Assembly (NCBI RefSeq): GCF_000423545.1
Contig: NZ_AUIE01000036.1
Coordinates: 1-64,000 of the forward strand
Direction of reading: 5' to 3'
DNA: 64,000 nucleotides
From: Metapseudomonas resinovorans DSM 21078
Lineage (GTDB): Bacteria > Pseudomonadota > Gammaproteobacteria > Pseudomonadales > Pseudomonadaceae
Position 1 is the stretch's first letter. Each line of letters opens with the position of its first letter. Positions 25,017 through 34,145 of this stretch are shown here, one piece after another. The notes beneath the pieces were generated by a model. It was not told where the DNA came from and did not search any database. It saw only the letters and a program-made list of their open reading frames with translations. The translations under genes were made by a program, and so were the position numbers.

Positions 25017-25772
25017 ATGACCACCATCTCGATTATCACCGGCGCCAACCGTGGCCTTGGCCGCAACACCGCTGTCAGCATCGCCCGCCATGGCGGCGAC
25101 GTCATCCTTACCTACCGCAACGGCGCCGAGGAAGCCAAAGCCGTAGTCGCCGAGATCGAGGCGCTCGGACGCAAAGCGGTAGCGCTGCAACTGGACGTCA
25201 CTGACGTCTCGTCCTTCACGGCCTTCGCCAACACCGTCGCCGAGGCACTGTCCACCACCTGGAACCGCAGCACCTTTGACCATCTCATCAACAACGCCGG
25301 CCAGGGCGAGATGGCGTCCATCGCCGACACAACCGAAGCGCAGTTCGACGCGCTGTTCAACACACACGTGAAAGGCGTCTTCTTCCTGACCCAGGCGTTG
25401 CTCCCACTGATCGAGGATGGTGGGCGAATCGTGAATTTCTCGTCAGGTCTGACCCGTGTATCGGTCGCAGGCTTCTCTGCCTATTCGGCGGCCAAAGGCG
25501 CAGTCGAGGTCCTCACGGTTTATATGGCCAAGGAGTTCGGCAGCCGTGGCATTGCGGTAAACACTGTGGCTCCCGGAGCCATCGAGACCGATTTCCTGGG
25601 TGGCGCGGTGCGCGACCTCCCTGACCTGAACAAGCAGTTCGCCGATATGACGGCGTTGGGCCGGGTAGGTGTGTCGGATGATGTCGGCCCGATGGTGGCG
25701 AGCTTGCTGAGCCCGGACAATCGCTGGGTTACCGCTCAGCGAATCGAAGTGTCAGGCGGCCAGACCATCTGA
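25017..25772 (+). CDS. SDR-family oxidoreductase
   Basis: 251 residues; ATG 25017 with AGGAG at ideal spacing. Classical SDR: TGANRGLG (8-15), NNAG (about 95-98), catalytic Ser in NFSSG, YSAAK with Tyr and Lys, GAIETDFLGG, and a VSGGQTI terminus. Likely NADP-dependent because a basic residue follows the second strand, but this is weak. Divergent from the AraC regulator gene 230 bases away. Confidence 0.92.
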   Translation: MTTISIITGANRGLGRNTAVSIARHGGDVILTYRNGAEEAKAVVAEIEALGRKAVALQLDVTDVSSFTAFANTVAEALSTTWNRSTFDHLINNAGQGEMASIADTTEAQFDALFNTHVKGVFFLTQALLPLIEDGGRIVNFSSGLTRVSVAGFSAYSAAKGAVEVLTVYMAKEFGSRGIAVNTVAPGAIETDFLGGAVRDLPDLNKQFADMTALGRVGVSDDVGPMVASLLSPDNRWVTAQRIEVSGGQTI

Positions 25773-25821
25773 AGTGACCTGGGTCCATCGTGCTACGGCG
25801 CCGCCCAGGACAATCGGTGCC

Positions 25822-25900
25822 CCCGTAGGTTGGTCCGAGCAAAGCGAAGCCCAACGTTCCTGACGGAGCGTTGGGCTTCGTTCCTCCACCAATCCTGCTT
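25822..25900. repeat. Dispersed GTAGGTTGG-type extragenic repeat
   Basis: CCGTAGGTTGGTCCGAGC...GAAGCCCAACG followed by the inverse CGTTGGGCTTCG. Related copies: 39231-39330, 45147-45240, 51181-51275, 56942-56975, 59283-59325. Confidence 0.7.
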
Positions 25901-25968
25901 AGTGCGCTCGGGCGAGGGGTTTCCGCGTCATCACCACGCCGGCCTCTTATAAAGCACTTTGACTTGTA

Positions 25969-26020
25969 CAAATTTCGCGTTACGCTCCTAAAATATTGTA
26001 CAAACATCACATGATGTACA
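25969..26020 (+). promoter_or_regulatory. Promoter with three TGTACA boxes upstream of the lipid/stress operon
   Basis: TTGACT (25969-25974) and AATATT (25992-25997) are spaced 17 bases, a plausible sigma70 promoter. TGTACA occurs at 25975-25980, 25997-26002 and 26015-26020; the last two are separated by 12 bases. Most copies extend to TTGTACAAA. A similar pair stands before the convergent operon at 34146-34168. The B12-dependent MerR-type photoreceptors (LitR/CarH) recognise TGTACA-type repeats, so light control is inferred. Confidence 0.6.
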
Positions 26021-26040
26021 AATATTAAGGAGACACCGGG

Positions 26041-26463
26041 ATGTCTGTTTTCTTGCAACGCTTTGCGCAGTCGTTCTCCACGCTGGATGCGAACCGCTTG
26101 GGCGCGCTGGAGGAGTTGTACACCCCGGATGTGCAGTTCCGCGATCCGCTACACAGCCTGAATGGCCTCCCCGCGCTTCGACAGTACTTCGGGCAGATGT
26201 ATGCCGGCGTCCAGGATCTGCATTACGAATTCCAGGGCTTCAATGAAGCAGGCCCCGATCAAGGCTACCTTCGCTGGACCCTGTGCTTTCGTCACCCGCG
26301 CTTGGCCGGAGGTGCCGTCATCCAGGTGGAGGGCTGCAGCTATCTGCGCTGGCGCGAGCGGGTTTACCTGCACCACGACTACTTCGACGCCGGGGCTCTC
26401 CTTTACGAACACCTGCCCTTGATGGGGCGGCTGATTGCCTGGCTCAAGCGGAGGCTCGCATGA
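26041..26463 (+). CDS. SnoaL/NTF2-like protein, first gene of the light-stress operon
   Basis: 140 residues with an NTF2-like fold: LEELYTPDVQFRDPLHSLNG near 25-44, LHYEFQGF, RWTLCFRHP and HHDYFDAGALLYEHLPLMGRLIAWLKRRL at the end. Proteins of this type head the SDR / FAD-oxidoreductase / DUF1365 / cfa-like operon in many gammaproteobacteria; activity is unknown. AAGGAG lies nine bases before the ATG, and the TGTACA boxes lie just upstream. Overlaps the next gene (ATGA). Confidence 0.85.
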   Translation: MSVFLQRFAQSFSTLDANRLGALEELYTPDVQFRDPLHSLNGLPALRQYFGQMYAGVQDLHYEFQGFNEAGPDQGYLRWTLCFRHPRLAGGAVIQVEGCSYLRWRERVYLHHDYFDAGALLYEHLPLMGRLIAWLKRRLA

Positions 26464-27215
26464 GCCGCATCTGGCTGACTGGCGGCAGCAGCGGCATAGG
26501 GGCGGCGCTGGCGGAAATCCTGCTCGAAGAGGGTCATCAACTGGCCTTGAGTGCCCGCCAGATTGCGCCTTTGCAGGCACTGGCCGCGCGCTTTCCCAGC
26601 CAGGTTCTGCTTGTAGCAGGCGATATCAACGAATGGCAGCAGGTCGCAGAGATCGGCCGGCAAATCGAACGCACGTGGGGTGCCCTGGATCTGGTGATCC
26701 TCAATGCCGGCACCTGCGAATATCTGGAGCCGGGGCACTTCGACACTGAGCTGGTGGAGCGAGTGGTTCGCACCAACCTGCTCGGCGCCAGCCACTGTGT
26801 ACAGGCGGCGTTGCCTCTGCTTCGCCGCGGCAAGCGCCCGCACCTGGTTGTCATTGGCAGCGCGGTGACCTGGCTGGCTCTACCGCGTGCGGGGGCCTAC
26901 GGCGCGTCCAAGGCGGCGCTGCGTTATCTCATCGAGTCCCTGCGCATCGACCTTGCCGCCGAAGGCATCGACGTAACCCTGGTCAGCCCCGGTTTCGTCG
27001 ACACCCCGCTCACTCGCCGCAACGACTTTCCCATGCCCATGTGCTGGTCAGCACCGCGCGCAGCCAGACGTATCGCCACTCGCCTGCGGAATCGGCCTCT
27101 TGAGATCAACTTCCCGCAGCCCTTCATCCTTGCCATTCGCCTGTTCGGCAGCCTTCCGGTGCGCTGGCGCCTGGCGCTGGGACGACGTCTGGCACGCCCT
27201 CAACAAATGGACTGA
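26460..27215 (+). CDS. SDR-family oxidoreductase of the light-stress operon
   Basis: 251 residues from the ATG overlapping the previous stop. Motifs: TGGSSGIG (7-14), LNAGTCEYLEPG for NNAG, catalytic Ser in VIGSAVTW, YGASKAAL. The C-terminus (PQPFILAIRLFGSLPVRWRLALGRRL) is hydrophobic and amphipathic, so membrane association is likely, fitting an operon that seems to act on membrane lipids. The substrate is not known. Confidence 0.9.
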   Translation: MSRIWLTGGSSGIGAALAEILLEEGHQLALSARQIAPLQALAARFPSQVLLVAGDINEWQQVAEIGRQIERTWGALDLVILNAGTCEYLEPGHFDTELVERVVRTNLLGASHCVQAALPLLRRGKRPHLVVIGSAVTWLALPRAGAYGASKAALRYLIESLRIDLAAEGIDVTLVSPGFVDTPLTRRNDFPMPMCWSAPRAARRIATRLRNRPLEINFPQPFILAIRLFGSLPVRWRLALGRRLARPQQMD

Positions 27216-27218
27216 ATC

Positions 27219-28466
27219 GTGCGCATCGCAATTATCGGCAGCGGTATATCCGGCCTCACCTGCGCGCACCTGCTGGCGCGTCGCCATGAAGTGACGGTGT
27301 TCGAAGCCTCCCATTGGGTCGGCGGCCACACCCATACCGTCGACGTCGAGTGGCAGGGGCGAAGCTATGCGGTCGACACCGGTTTCATCGTGTTCAACGA
27401 CTGGACCTACCCGAACTTCATCCGCCTGCTGGAGCAACTGGGCGTGGCCTCGCGGCCTACCGAAATGAGCTTCTCGGTGCATGATCCGGCCAGTGGCCTT
27501 GAATACAACGGCCGCGACCTGGACAGTCTCTTCGTACAGCGCCGCAATCTGTTGTCGCCGGCCTTCTGGGCGATGCTGCGCGACATTCTGCGCTTCAACC
27601 GCGAGGCACCGGCCAGCCTGCACGAACAGCGCATCGACCCCGCCACCCGGCTGGGTGATTACTTGCAGATGCGCGGCTACGGGCAGCGCTTCATCGAGCA
27701 CTACATCGTTCCGATGGGCTCGGCCATCTGGTCGATGTCGCGGGCACAGATGCTTGATTTCCCGCTGCAGTTCTTCGTGCGCTTCTTCCACAACCACGGC
27801 TTGCTTTCGATCAGCGATCGCCCGCAGTGGCGGGTGATCGAGGGCGGCTCGCGCAGCTACATCGAGCCGCTATGCGCCGGTTTCCGAACAGGCCTGCGGC
27901 TTGGTTGTGCAGTGCAGCGAGTCAGCCGGAGCGTCGACGGCGTGCGCGTGCTCAGTGCTACGGGATGGGAGCGCTTCGACAAGGTGGTATTGGCCTGCCA
28001 CAGCGATCAGGCCCTGTCCCTGCTCGAGGCCCCAAGCCTGAATGAGCGAAAGGTACTTGGCGCTTTGAACTACGCCTGCAATGAGGTGCTCCTGCACACC
28101 GACGACAGCCTGCTGCCAAGGCGGCAAAAGGCGTGGGCGAGTTGGAACTATCGGCTGGGCGGCCCACCGGGTTCTCCAGCCACGCTGACCTACAACATGA
28201 ACATCCTGCAAGGCCTGGACGCGCCGGTGACCTTCTGCGTCAGCCTGAACCAGGGCGCAGCGGTCGACCCGGCCAAGGTGCTGGCACGTTTCGAGTACGC
28301 ACACCCTCAGTACAGCCACGCGGCGATTGCCGCTCAATCCAGCCAGGAAAGCCTGCAAGGCCAGCAGCACAGTTACTTCTGTGGGGCTTACTGGGGCAAC
28401 GGCTTTCACGAAGATGGCGTGGTGAGCGCACTCAAGGTCGCCGCCCATTTCGGTGAAACGCTGTGA
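27219..28466 (+). CDS. FAD-dependent amine-oxidase-family oxidoreductase
   Basis: 415 residues from GTG 27219. N-terminal dinucleotide-binding motif GSGISGL (8-14), VFEASHWVGGHTHTV, then DTGFIVFNDWTYPNF, and the C-terminal FAD motif GAYWGNGFHEDGV. It belongs to the NAD(P)/FAD-binding family found beside DUF1365 and cyclopropane-synthase-like genes. In Rhodobacter sphaeroides a relative in the ChrR-sigmaE singlet-oxygen regulon (UfaD) is a fatty-acid desaturase in furan fatty acid synthesis; a similar lipid role here is inferred from family and neighbours. Three bases after the SDR; GTGA overlap with DUF1365. Confidence 0.88.
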   Translation: MRIAIIGSGISGLTCAHLLARRHEVTVFEASHWVGGHTHTVDVEWQGRSYAVDTGFIVFNDWTYPNFIRLLEQLGVASRPTEMSFSVHDPASGLEYNGRDLDSLFVQRRNLLSPAFWAMLRDILRFNREAPASLHEQRIDPATRLGDYLQMRGYGQRFIEHYIVPMGSAIWSMSRAQMLDFPLQFFVRFFHNHGLLSISDRPQWRVIEGGSRSYIEPLCAGFRTGLRLGCAVQRVSRSVDGVRVLSATGWERFDKVVLACHSDQALSLLEAPSLNERKVLGALNYACNEVLLHTDDSLLPRRQKAWASWNYRLGGPPGSPATLTYNMNILQGLDAPVTFCVSLNQGAAVDPAKVLARFEYAHPQYSHAAIAAQSSQESLQGQQHSYFCGAYWGNGFHEDGVVSALKVAAHFGETL

Positions 28467-29275
28467 ACAGCAGCCTCTGTCGCGGTTGGGTCAGCCATCG
28501 GCGCTTCGCGCCCCGCCCGCACACCTTCCGCTATCCCATCGGAATGCTCTACCTGGACCTTGCGGAGCAAGAACAGGTGCTGAACATGTCGCACCTTCTG
28601 CGGCCCTGGCGCCTGGCGCCGTTATGCTGGCGTGAGCGCGACTACCTGCCAGCCTGGACTCGCGCCGGCATCCCCCTGGCCGAGGCCGTGCGGGAGCTGC
28701 TGCGCGACGCGCTGGGCGCCGCCCCTCAAGGCGCCATCCACGTGCTGACCCAGCCGCGCAGCTGGGGCCTGTCGTTCAACCCGGTGAGCGTCTACTTCTG
28801 CCATGACGACACAGGGCGGCTGGCGGCGATTCTCTGTGAGGTGCGCAACACCCCCTGGCGGGAACGTCACCACTACGTGCTGCCGGTCCACCCCGGAGAG
28901 GCGACCGAATTTCGGGTGGCCAAGGCCTTCCACGTCTCGCCCTTCCTGTCACAGGACATGGATTACCGCATGCGTTTCCTGGCCGAGGGCTCGCACCTTC
29001 GCGTGCACATGGAGAACTGGCGCGATGGGGAAAAGCTGTTCGAGGCCAGCCTCAGCTTGCAGCGCCAGGCACTCGACGCTGCAGGACTGCGCCGTCACGT
29101 CCTGGCCTTCCCGTGGATGTCCCTGCGCACCTTGACCGCCATCTACTGGCAGGCCCTGCGGCTGCTGCTCAAAGGCACCCCCTTACACGATCACCAGGCC
29201 AGCGAGCGCCACCTGAGCGTCGGCCACCCCGCCAACGAGGACTCCACGCATGCCCGATCCCACTCTGAGCGCTAG
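28463..29275 (+). CDS. DUF1365 protein
   Basis: 270 residues from a GTG overlapping the previous stop. Recognisable DUF1365 blocks: VSHRRFAPRPHTFRY, MLYLDL, LTQPRSWGLSFNPVSVYFC and KAFHVSPFL...YRMRF. Function is not established; the gene nearly always sits between the FAD oxidoreductase and the methyltransferase gene, pointing to a shared lipid pathway. The 3' end overlaps the next gene by 26 bases. Confidence 0.9.
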   Translation: MNSSLCRGWVSHRRFAPRPHTFRYPIGMLYLDLAEQEQVLNMSHLLRPWRLAPLCWRERDYLPAWTRAGIPLAEAVRELLRDALGAAPQGAIHVLTQPRSWGLSFNPVSVYFCHDDTGRLAAILCEVRNTPWRERHHYVLPVHPGEATEFRVAKAFHVSPFLSQDMDYRMRFLAEGSHLRVHMENWRDGEKLFEASLSLQRQALDAAGLRRHVLAFPWMSLRTLTAIYWQALRLLLKGTPLHDHQASERHLSVGHPANEDSTHARSHSER

Positions 29276-30512
29276 CAAAGCCGGCAACCTCAGCCCGCTC
29301 GCAGGCGGCCTTTTCAAGCAGGCCGTCCTCGCCCAATTGCGTCGACTGCGCCATGGCCACCTGCGGATTCTGTTTCGCGGCGAGCAACTGGGTTTCGGCG
29401 ATCCGGCCAGCCTGCTGCAGGCCGAAGTCGAAGTCCTGGACGACGCGGTCTGGGGGCTGGTCGCCAGCAATGGCTCGATAGGCGCTGGCGAGGCTTACAT
29501 CCTGGGTTACTGGCGCAGCCCCGATCTGGCTGCAGTGACCCGCTTGTTCGTCGCCAACCTTGCCGTGCTCGACGCCATGGAGGGCGGCCTGGCGCGGCTG
29601 GGCCGCCCGATGCTGCGGTTGCTGCACTGGCTCAATCGCAACAACCGAAGCGGTTCGCGCCGCAACATCATGGCGCACTATGACCTGGGCAACGCGCTGT
29701 TCGAACGCTTGCTCGACCCCACCATGATGTACTCCGCCGCCATGTTCGAAAGCGCCGAGCAGGGCCTGGAAGCGGCTCAGTTGAACAAGCTCGAACGCAT
29801 TTGCCGCAAGCTCGACCTGCGCCCAGGCGACCACTTGCTGGAGATCGGTACCGGCTGGGGCAGCCTCGCGCTTTACGCTGCCAGCCACTACGGCTGCCAG
29901 GTGACCACCACCACCCTGTCAGAAGCGCAGTACGCGCACACCCTAAGACGTGTCGAGGCACAGGGCCTGCAGCAGCACATCCGCGTGTTGCGTGAGGACT
30001 ACCGCGATCTCGAAGGGCGCTACGACAAGCTGGTATCCATCGAGATGATCGAAGCGGTCGGCCACCGCTACCTTCCCGAATACTTCCGTCGTTGCGCTGG
30101 GCTGCTCAAGGACGACGGCCTGATGCTGCTGCAAGCCATCACCATCCGCGACCAGCGCTACGAACAGGCGCGCCGCTCGGTGGATTTCATCCAGCGCTAC
30201 ATCTTCCCTGGCGGTGCCCTGCCCTCGCTGACCAAGATGCTGCAGACGGCCAGCGCCGAGACTCAGCTCAACCTTCTGCACATGGAAGACTTCGGCCTGC
30301 ACTATGCCCGCACCTTGCGGCTATGGCACGACAACCTCCGGCAATCACGCCAGGCCTTACTGGAGCTCGGCTACGACGAGACCTTTCAGCGCCTCTGGGA
30401 GTTCTACCTGTGCTACTGCGAAGGCGGCTTCGAAGAGCGCGCCATTGGCGTTGCCCAGTTGCTCTGGGCAGGCCCGGCCTCTCGCAGCGCGCCCCTGCTG
30501 GAACGGCTGTAG
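29250..30512 (+). CDS. Cyclopropane-fatty-acyl-phospholipid synthase-like methyltransferase
   Basis: 420 residues. The SAM-binding motif LEIGTGWGS lies near 196-204 and is followed by VTTTTLSEAQ, the IEMIEAVGH segment and GLMLLQAITIRDQRY, all standard for CFA synthases. The N-terminal ~150 residues form the usual lipid-binding domain (FGDPASLLQ, GEAYILGYW). It transfers a methyl group from SAM to unsaturated acyl chains of phospholipids, giving cyclopropane or methylated products. The operon suggests a specialised paralogue of housekeeping Cfa, used in oxidative or light stress. Confidence 0.92.
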   Translation: MPDPTLSASKAGNLSPLAGGLFKQAVLAQLRRLRHGHLRILFRGEQLGFGDPASLLQAEVEVLDDAVWGLVASNGSIGAGEAYILGYWRSPDLAAVTRLFVANLAVLDAMEGGLARLGRPMLRLLHWLNRNNRSGSRRNIMAHYDLGNALFERLLDPTMMYSAAMFESAEQGLEAAQLNKLERICRKLDLRPGDHLLEIGTGWGSLALYAASHYGCQVTTTTLSEAQYAHTLRRVEAQGLQQHIRVLREDYRDLEGRYDKLVSIEMIEAVGHRYLPEYFRRCAGLLKDDGLMLLQAITIRDQRYEQARRSVDFIQRYIFPGGALPSLTKMLQTASAETQLNLLHMEDFGLHYARTLRLWHDNLRQSRQALLELGYDETFQRLWEFYLCYCEGGFEERAIGVAQLLWAGPASRSAPLLERL

Positions 30513-30520
30513 GCCGAGTC

Positions 30521-31009
30521 ATGGGCCGGGCCTGGCTGCTGGGCAACGCGCTCTGGCTGCAATTGGGCTGGTGGGGGTGCGTGCTCGGCGCACAGCATTC
30601 CTGGTTGTTGTTCGCAGTCGCCGCCGGACTGCTCGCGCATTTGGCACTGTGCCCCCTTCCCCGGGCGGAGGCTGGCGCATTGCTGCGCGTGACCCTGGGT
30701 GGCTGTGCGATGGACACGGTGCTTGGCGCATTGGGTGTATTCGACTTCGGCCAGTTCCCTCTTCCGATCTGGCTTGTCCTGCTCTGGCTGGTATTTGCCT
30801 GCGGCCTGCGCCACAGCCTGGCCTGGGCGGCGCGGCCAGCCTGGCGAGGCATGCTACTCGGGGGAATCGGCGGCCCACTGGCCTACTGCGCAGGCGCGCC
30901 ATTGGCTGACGTTTCACTGCCGCTTGGCATCGCCGGTACGGCGCTGGTTCTGGCTCCGCTATGGGCTGCCTGGATGCCGCTGGCGTTCCGCCTGTCGGGC
31001 GCGCGCTGA
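30521..31009 (+). CDS. DUF2878 membrane protein
   Basis: 162 residues, ATG 30521. Hydrophobic throughout with about five membrane helices ([58 protein letters not shown]). A DUF2878 protein by context and pattern ([16 protein letters not shown]). Last gene of the operon starting at 26041; its end overlaps the oppositely oriented DUF2256 gene by 51 bases. Function unknown. Confidence 0.85.
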   Translation: MGRAWLLGNALWLQLGWWGCVLGAQHSWLLFAVAAGLLAHLALCPLPRAEAGALLRVTLGGCAMDTVLGALGVFDFGQFPLPIWLVLLWLVFACGLRHSLAWAARPAWRGMLLGGIGGPLAYCAGAPLADVSLPLGIAGTALVLAPLWAAWMPLAFRLSGAR

Positions 31010-31129
31010 GCGACGGCACCGTTCCGAGCAGTAGCGAACCTCGTTCCAGCAGCGCAGCCAACGCCGGCGCCAGAAGAACGGGCGGTCGCAGACCGGGCAC
31101 ACCTTGCTCGGCAGTTCAGCTTTCTTCAC
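30959..31129 (-). CDS. DUF2256 small cysteine-rich protein
   Basis: 56 residues from a GTG at 31129 that overlaps the photolyase stop (GTGA), with GAGAGG four bases upstream. The sequence contains [30 protein letters not shown]: four cysteines in the CPxC...CSxxC arrangement, the DUF2256 signature. Members usually sit next to this photolyase/cryptochrome type. It probably binds zinc; the role is unknown. Antisense overlap with the 3' end of the DUF2878 gene. Confidence 0.85.
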   Translation of the reverse strand: MKKAELPSKVCPVCDRPFFWRRRWLRCWNEVRYCSERCRRSARARQAERQRHPGSP

Positions 31130-32667
31130 AGGGCCTCTCCGGCATCCAGCCGCACCAGCAGTTCCTCGCCGCGCAACCAGAGTGCCTCGCGGCGCGCTTC
31201 ATCCATGTTCAGCAAATTGCGATAAACCATGGCCAGGCGCGGGTTTTCCCCCAGGCGATCGCGGTGGCGCATGAGGAAGTGCCAGTAGAGCGCATTGAAA
31301 GGGCAAGCTTGCGGCCCCGTTGCCTCGTCAACCCGGTAGCGGCATCCCTTGCAGTAATCCGACATTCGCTGGATGTAGCGGCCGCTCGCGCAATAGGGCT
31401 TGGAGCCAAGGTACCCGCCGTCGGCGTGCATCACCATGCCCAAGGTATTCGGGAGTTCGACCCAGTCGAAGGCATCCAGGTAGACCGCCAGGTACCACTC
31501 GCAGATGGCCTTGGGGGCGATGCCGGCGAGCAGCGCGAAGTTGCCGGTCACCATGAGTCGCTGGATGTGATGGGCATAACCCAACTCGAGGGTTTGGCCT
31601 ATCACCTGGGCCATGCAGCGCATGTCGGTGGCGCCCGTCCAGTAGAACTCCGGCAGCGGGCGGAGATTACCGAATGCGTTGAGTTCGGCGTATTCGGGCA
31701 TGCGCAGCCAGTAGATGCCGCGCACGTACTCGCGCCAGCCGATGAGTTGGCGAATGAATCCCTCGGCGGCATTCAGGGGCACCTGCTTTCGGCGGTAGGC
31801 CGCTTCAACATCCGCGCACAGTTGGCGCACATCGAGCAGGCCGATGTTCAGCGCAGCGCTGATTCTCGCGTGGAACAGAAACGGCTCGCCGGTGGCCATG
31901 GCGTCCTGGTAATCGCCAAAGGCGGCCAGAGAGAAGTCGAGAAAGTGCTGCCACAGTACTTGTGCGTCGGCGTGGGTCACCGGGTAGTCGAAGGCGTCCA
32001 GGTTGCCGTAATGGTCGCGGAATCTCGCCCGGACCAGCGCCAGCACTTCTCGGGTCATCGGATCCGCTTCGAAGCTCGTGGGGAACGGGCCACGCAGGCC
32101 ACGCGGCAACGTTCTGCGGTTCTCCGCATCGAGATTCCAGGTGCCGCCCAGCGGACTGCCGTCTGGTTCCAGCAGGAGGCCGGTACGTTTGCGCATCCCG
32201 CGGTAGAAGTGCTCCATCCGCAACTGCTCGCGGCCGCTGGCCCAGCGTGCGAATGCCTGTCGAGAGCACAGGAAGCGTCGGTCGGCGTGCCACACCAGCG
32301 GCAGGCCGGAGTCCTTGAGCGCCTGCTCCAGACGCCATTCACCGCACTCGGTGATATGCGCCTCCCTGGCTCCCAATGTCTCCATCCAACGGCACAGCTC
32401 CCCCGGCAGGCTGCCGCTATTGCCGTCATCGTCCAGGCGCACATAGATCACATGCCAGCCGCGTTCGCGCAGCGCTTCGGCGAAGTGCCGCATGGCGCTG
32501 AATATCAGAGCGATCTTCTGAGGGTGGTGAGCCACGTAACGCGCTTCGGCGTCCACCTCAGCCATCAGCAATGCGTCTTGCCGGGGGTCCAGGGCGTCGA
32601 ACAGGCTCAGGTCGAACGACAGCTGGTCGCCGAGCACCAGACCGAGGCGACGGGCAGGCACCGTCAT
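31126..32667 (-). CDS. FeS-containing bacterial cryptochrome/photolyase (PhrB/CryB type)
   Basis: 513 residues from ATG 32667. N-terminal DUF523-like/photolyase antenna region ([16 protein letters not shown]), then the FAD-binding half with [56 protein letters not shown] and the FeS cysteines: [19 protein letters not shown]. This set identifies the [4Fe-4S] (6-4) photolyase subfamily of Agrobacterium PhrB, which repairs (6-4) photoproducts using light. In the right-hand operon with SDR and chalcone-isomerase-like genes, convergent with the lipid operon. Confidence 0.93.
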   Translation of the reverse strand: MTVPARRLGLVLGDQLSFDLSLFDALDPRQDALLMAEVDAEARYVAHHPQKIALIFSAMRHFAEALRERGWHVIYVRLDDDGNSGSLPGELCRWMETLGAREAHITECGEWRLEQALKDSGLPLVWHADRRFLCSRQAFARWASGREQLRMEHFYRGMRKRTGLLLEPDGSPLGGTWNLDAENRRTLPRGLRGPFPTSFEADPMTREVLALVRARFRDHYGNLDAFDYPVTHADAQVLWQHFLDFSLAAFGDYQDAMATGEPFLFHARISAALNIGLLDVRQLCADVEAAYRRKQVPLNAAEGFIRQLIGWREYVRGIYWLRMPEYAELNAFGNLRPLPEFYWTGATDMRCMAQVIGQTLELGYAHHIQRLMVTGNFALLAGIAPKAICEWYLAVYLDAFDWVELPNTLGMVMHADGGYLGSKPYCASGRYIQRMSDYCKGCRYRVDEATGPQACPFNALYWHFLMRHRDRLGENPRLAMVYRNLLNMDEARREALWLRGEELLVRLDAGEAL

Positions 32668-32777
32668 AGGCGGACCGCCTGCTGCAACGCAAGAACGCAA
32701 CCGCAAGCCAGCAACAGCGTCTCGGGCTCGCAAGGCCTCGACCAGGCATTCGGAATGACCAGCGCTTTCAGGCTCAT
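32664..32777 (-). CDS. Possible 37-residue ORF upstream of the photolyase gene
   Basis: Starts at ATG 32777 (weak GGA ribosome site) and ends with TGA overlapping the photolyase ATG. The sequence (MSLKALVIPNAWSRPC..., then [17 protein letters not shown]) has a hydrophobic end. The four-base overlap favours coupling, but nothing else proves it is expressed. Confidence 0.3.
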   Translation of the reverse strand: MSLKALVIPNAWSRPCEPETLLLACGCVLALQQAVRL

Positions 32778-32790
32778 GCTTTTTCCACGC

Positions 32791-33492
32791 TCACCAGGGT
32801 AGGCGCTCGCCGTCGTAGGCAAAAAAGCCTCCGCTCTCAGCAGGCCCAAGGCGGTCGATAAGGCTCAGCAGATCTGCTGCTGCCTGTTGCGCCGGACGTG
32901 CTAGCGCCGCGCCTCGAAACGGCTCGGACAGTCTGGAAATCACCGTACCGGGGTGCAGGCTGAACAGGCGCGCCTGAGGTCGGTTGCGGGCCAACTCGAT
33001 GGCCGCGGTCTTCACCAGCATGTTCAACGCCGCCTTGGAAGCCCGGTAGGCGTACCAGCCACCCAGGCGGTTGTCGCCGATACTCCCCACCTTCGCGGAG
33101 AGCAGCGCCATCGTGCCCCTTGCATGCAGCAACGGTAGGAAATGGCGCAGTACCAGTGCCGGCCCGAGTGCATTGACCTGGAACACGGCCTGCAAGGCGT
33201 CTGCCTCGAGCGCGGCCAGGCACTTTTCCGGGTTCACGCCGGCACGGTGCAACAGGCCCGCGGTGAGCAGGATCAACTGATATGGCCCTTCGGCTGAAAG
33301 CTCGGCAGCGGCCCGAGCGATGCTCGGCGGATCTTCCAGATCAAGCCGGGGCGAGCTTCCACGCCCCAGCTTGCGCACAGTGGCGCAGCGTGGGTCTTCG
33401 CGCAGTAGCTCGCAGAAGGCGGTCCCCAATGCGCCACTCGCGCCAATGACCAAGGCACGGTAACCATCATCCATCGACTGAAGACTGAGCAT
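32791..33492 (-). CDS. SDR-family protein (CsgA-like)
   Basis: 233 residues from ATG 33492; ATG 33474 is an equally plausible start, since both have weak ribosome sites. Motifs: IGASGALG near 17-24, LLTAGLLHR for NNAG, LLSAKVGS with the catalytic Ser, YRASKAAL. The short helical C-terminus and GTVISRL loop fit the CsgA-type SDRs seen in photolyase operons. The substrate is unknown. Second gene of the right-hand operon. Confidence 0.88.
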   Translation of the reverse strand: MLSLQSMDDGYRALVIGASGALGTAFCELLREDPRCATVRKLGRGSSPRLDLEDPPSIARAAAELSAEGPYQLILLTAGLLHRAGVNPEKCLAALEADALQAVFQVNALGPALVLRHFLPLLHARGTMALLSAKVGSIGDNRLGGWYAYRASKAALNMLVKTAAIELARNRPQARLFSLHPGTVISRLSEPFRGAALARPAQQAAADLLSLIDRLGPAESGGFFAYDGERLPW

Positions 33493-33546
33493 TTCTCAAG
33501 CACAAACTGATCAGGAGCCGCAGCACGGGCCTGCTGGGCAAGCGAT

Positions 33547-34104
33547 TCATTCGGCAGCGACCTCAAGGCCAAGTAGTCGGCGTCGCAGCTCGGGGTTGCG
33601 AGTGCGCGGGTCCAGCCAGATTGCAAAGAAGGCACGGGCGAAATCCGGGTCCTCCACCTCTCGACTCAACTGCCCATCCACATAGAAGCGACACCCCCGG
33701 CCTGGCAAGTACAGGCCAGTGATGCTCTGGCCGGGAGCCACATCGACAAAGGCTTCGCGCATTTCATACGCCCAGCGTGACAAGCGCTTCTGGTCGAGAC
33801 TTTCACCACCGAGCCGGCGTATCTCGTCCAGGCTGGTCTCGACCAACGCGTCACGCTTGATCTCACGGCGGTAGGTCAGCTCCAGGGCGAAAGGCTGATC
33901 CAAGGTTGGGCTCGAGTCCCGGCTCCAGAGCCTCGCTTCGTAGACTGCAATGCCAAACCACTTGAACTGGCCAGTGCCAACAGACCGCGCCCCTGGCAAG
34001 TCGTCACGCCAGTCCGCCAGCGCCGCTGTCGTGCCCAGCCATAGCGTCAGGGCCAAACCGCTCACCGTCGGAAACATGCGCTTAGGCAGCCTGATTAGTG
34101 CCAC
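33547..34104 (-). CDS. Chalcone-isomerase-like exported protein
   Basis: 185 residues. An N-terminal signal peptide (FPTVSGLALTLWLGTTAALA, cleaved near residue 31) is followed by a chalcone-isomerase-like domain: GTGQFKWFGIAVYEARLW, ALELTYRREIKRDALV, GQSITGLYLPGRGCRFYVDGQ. Bacterial members bind fatty acids or lipid-like ligands rather than chalcone. First gene of the right-hand operon; the TGTACA pair lies 42-64 bases upstream, so it probably shares regulation with the left operon. Confidence 0.85.
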   Translation of the reverse strand: MALIRLPKRMFPTVSGLALTLWLGTTAALADWRDDLPGARSVGTGQFKWFGIAVYEARLWSRDSSPTLDQPFALELTYRREIKRDALVETSLDEIRRLGGESLDQKRLSRWAYEMREAFVDVAPGQSITGLYLPGRGCRFYVDGQLSREVEDPDFARAFFAIWLDPRTRNPELRRRLLGLEVAAE

Positions 34105-34145
34105 CTCGATCCTCCAACTGCCGTAACGTGAACGTCATTATAAAT

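Noticed and set aside
30092..30520. Long in-frame upstream extension of the DUF2878 gene within the methyltransferase gene
   Set aside because: It is a shadow of the methyltransferase frame; the membrane protein starts at ATG 30521.
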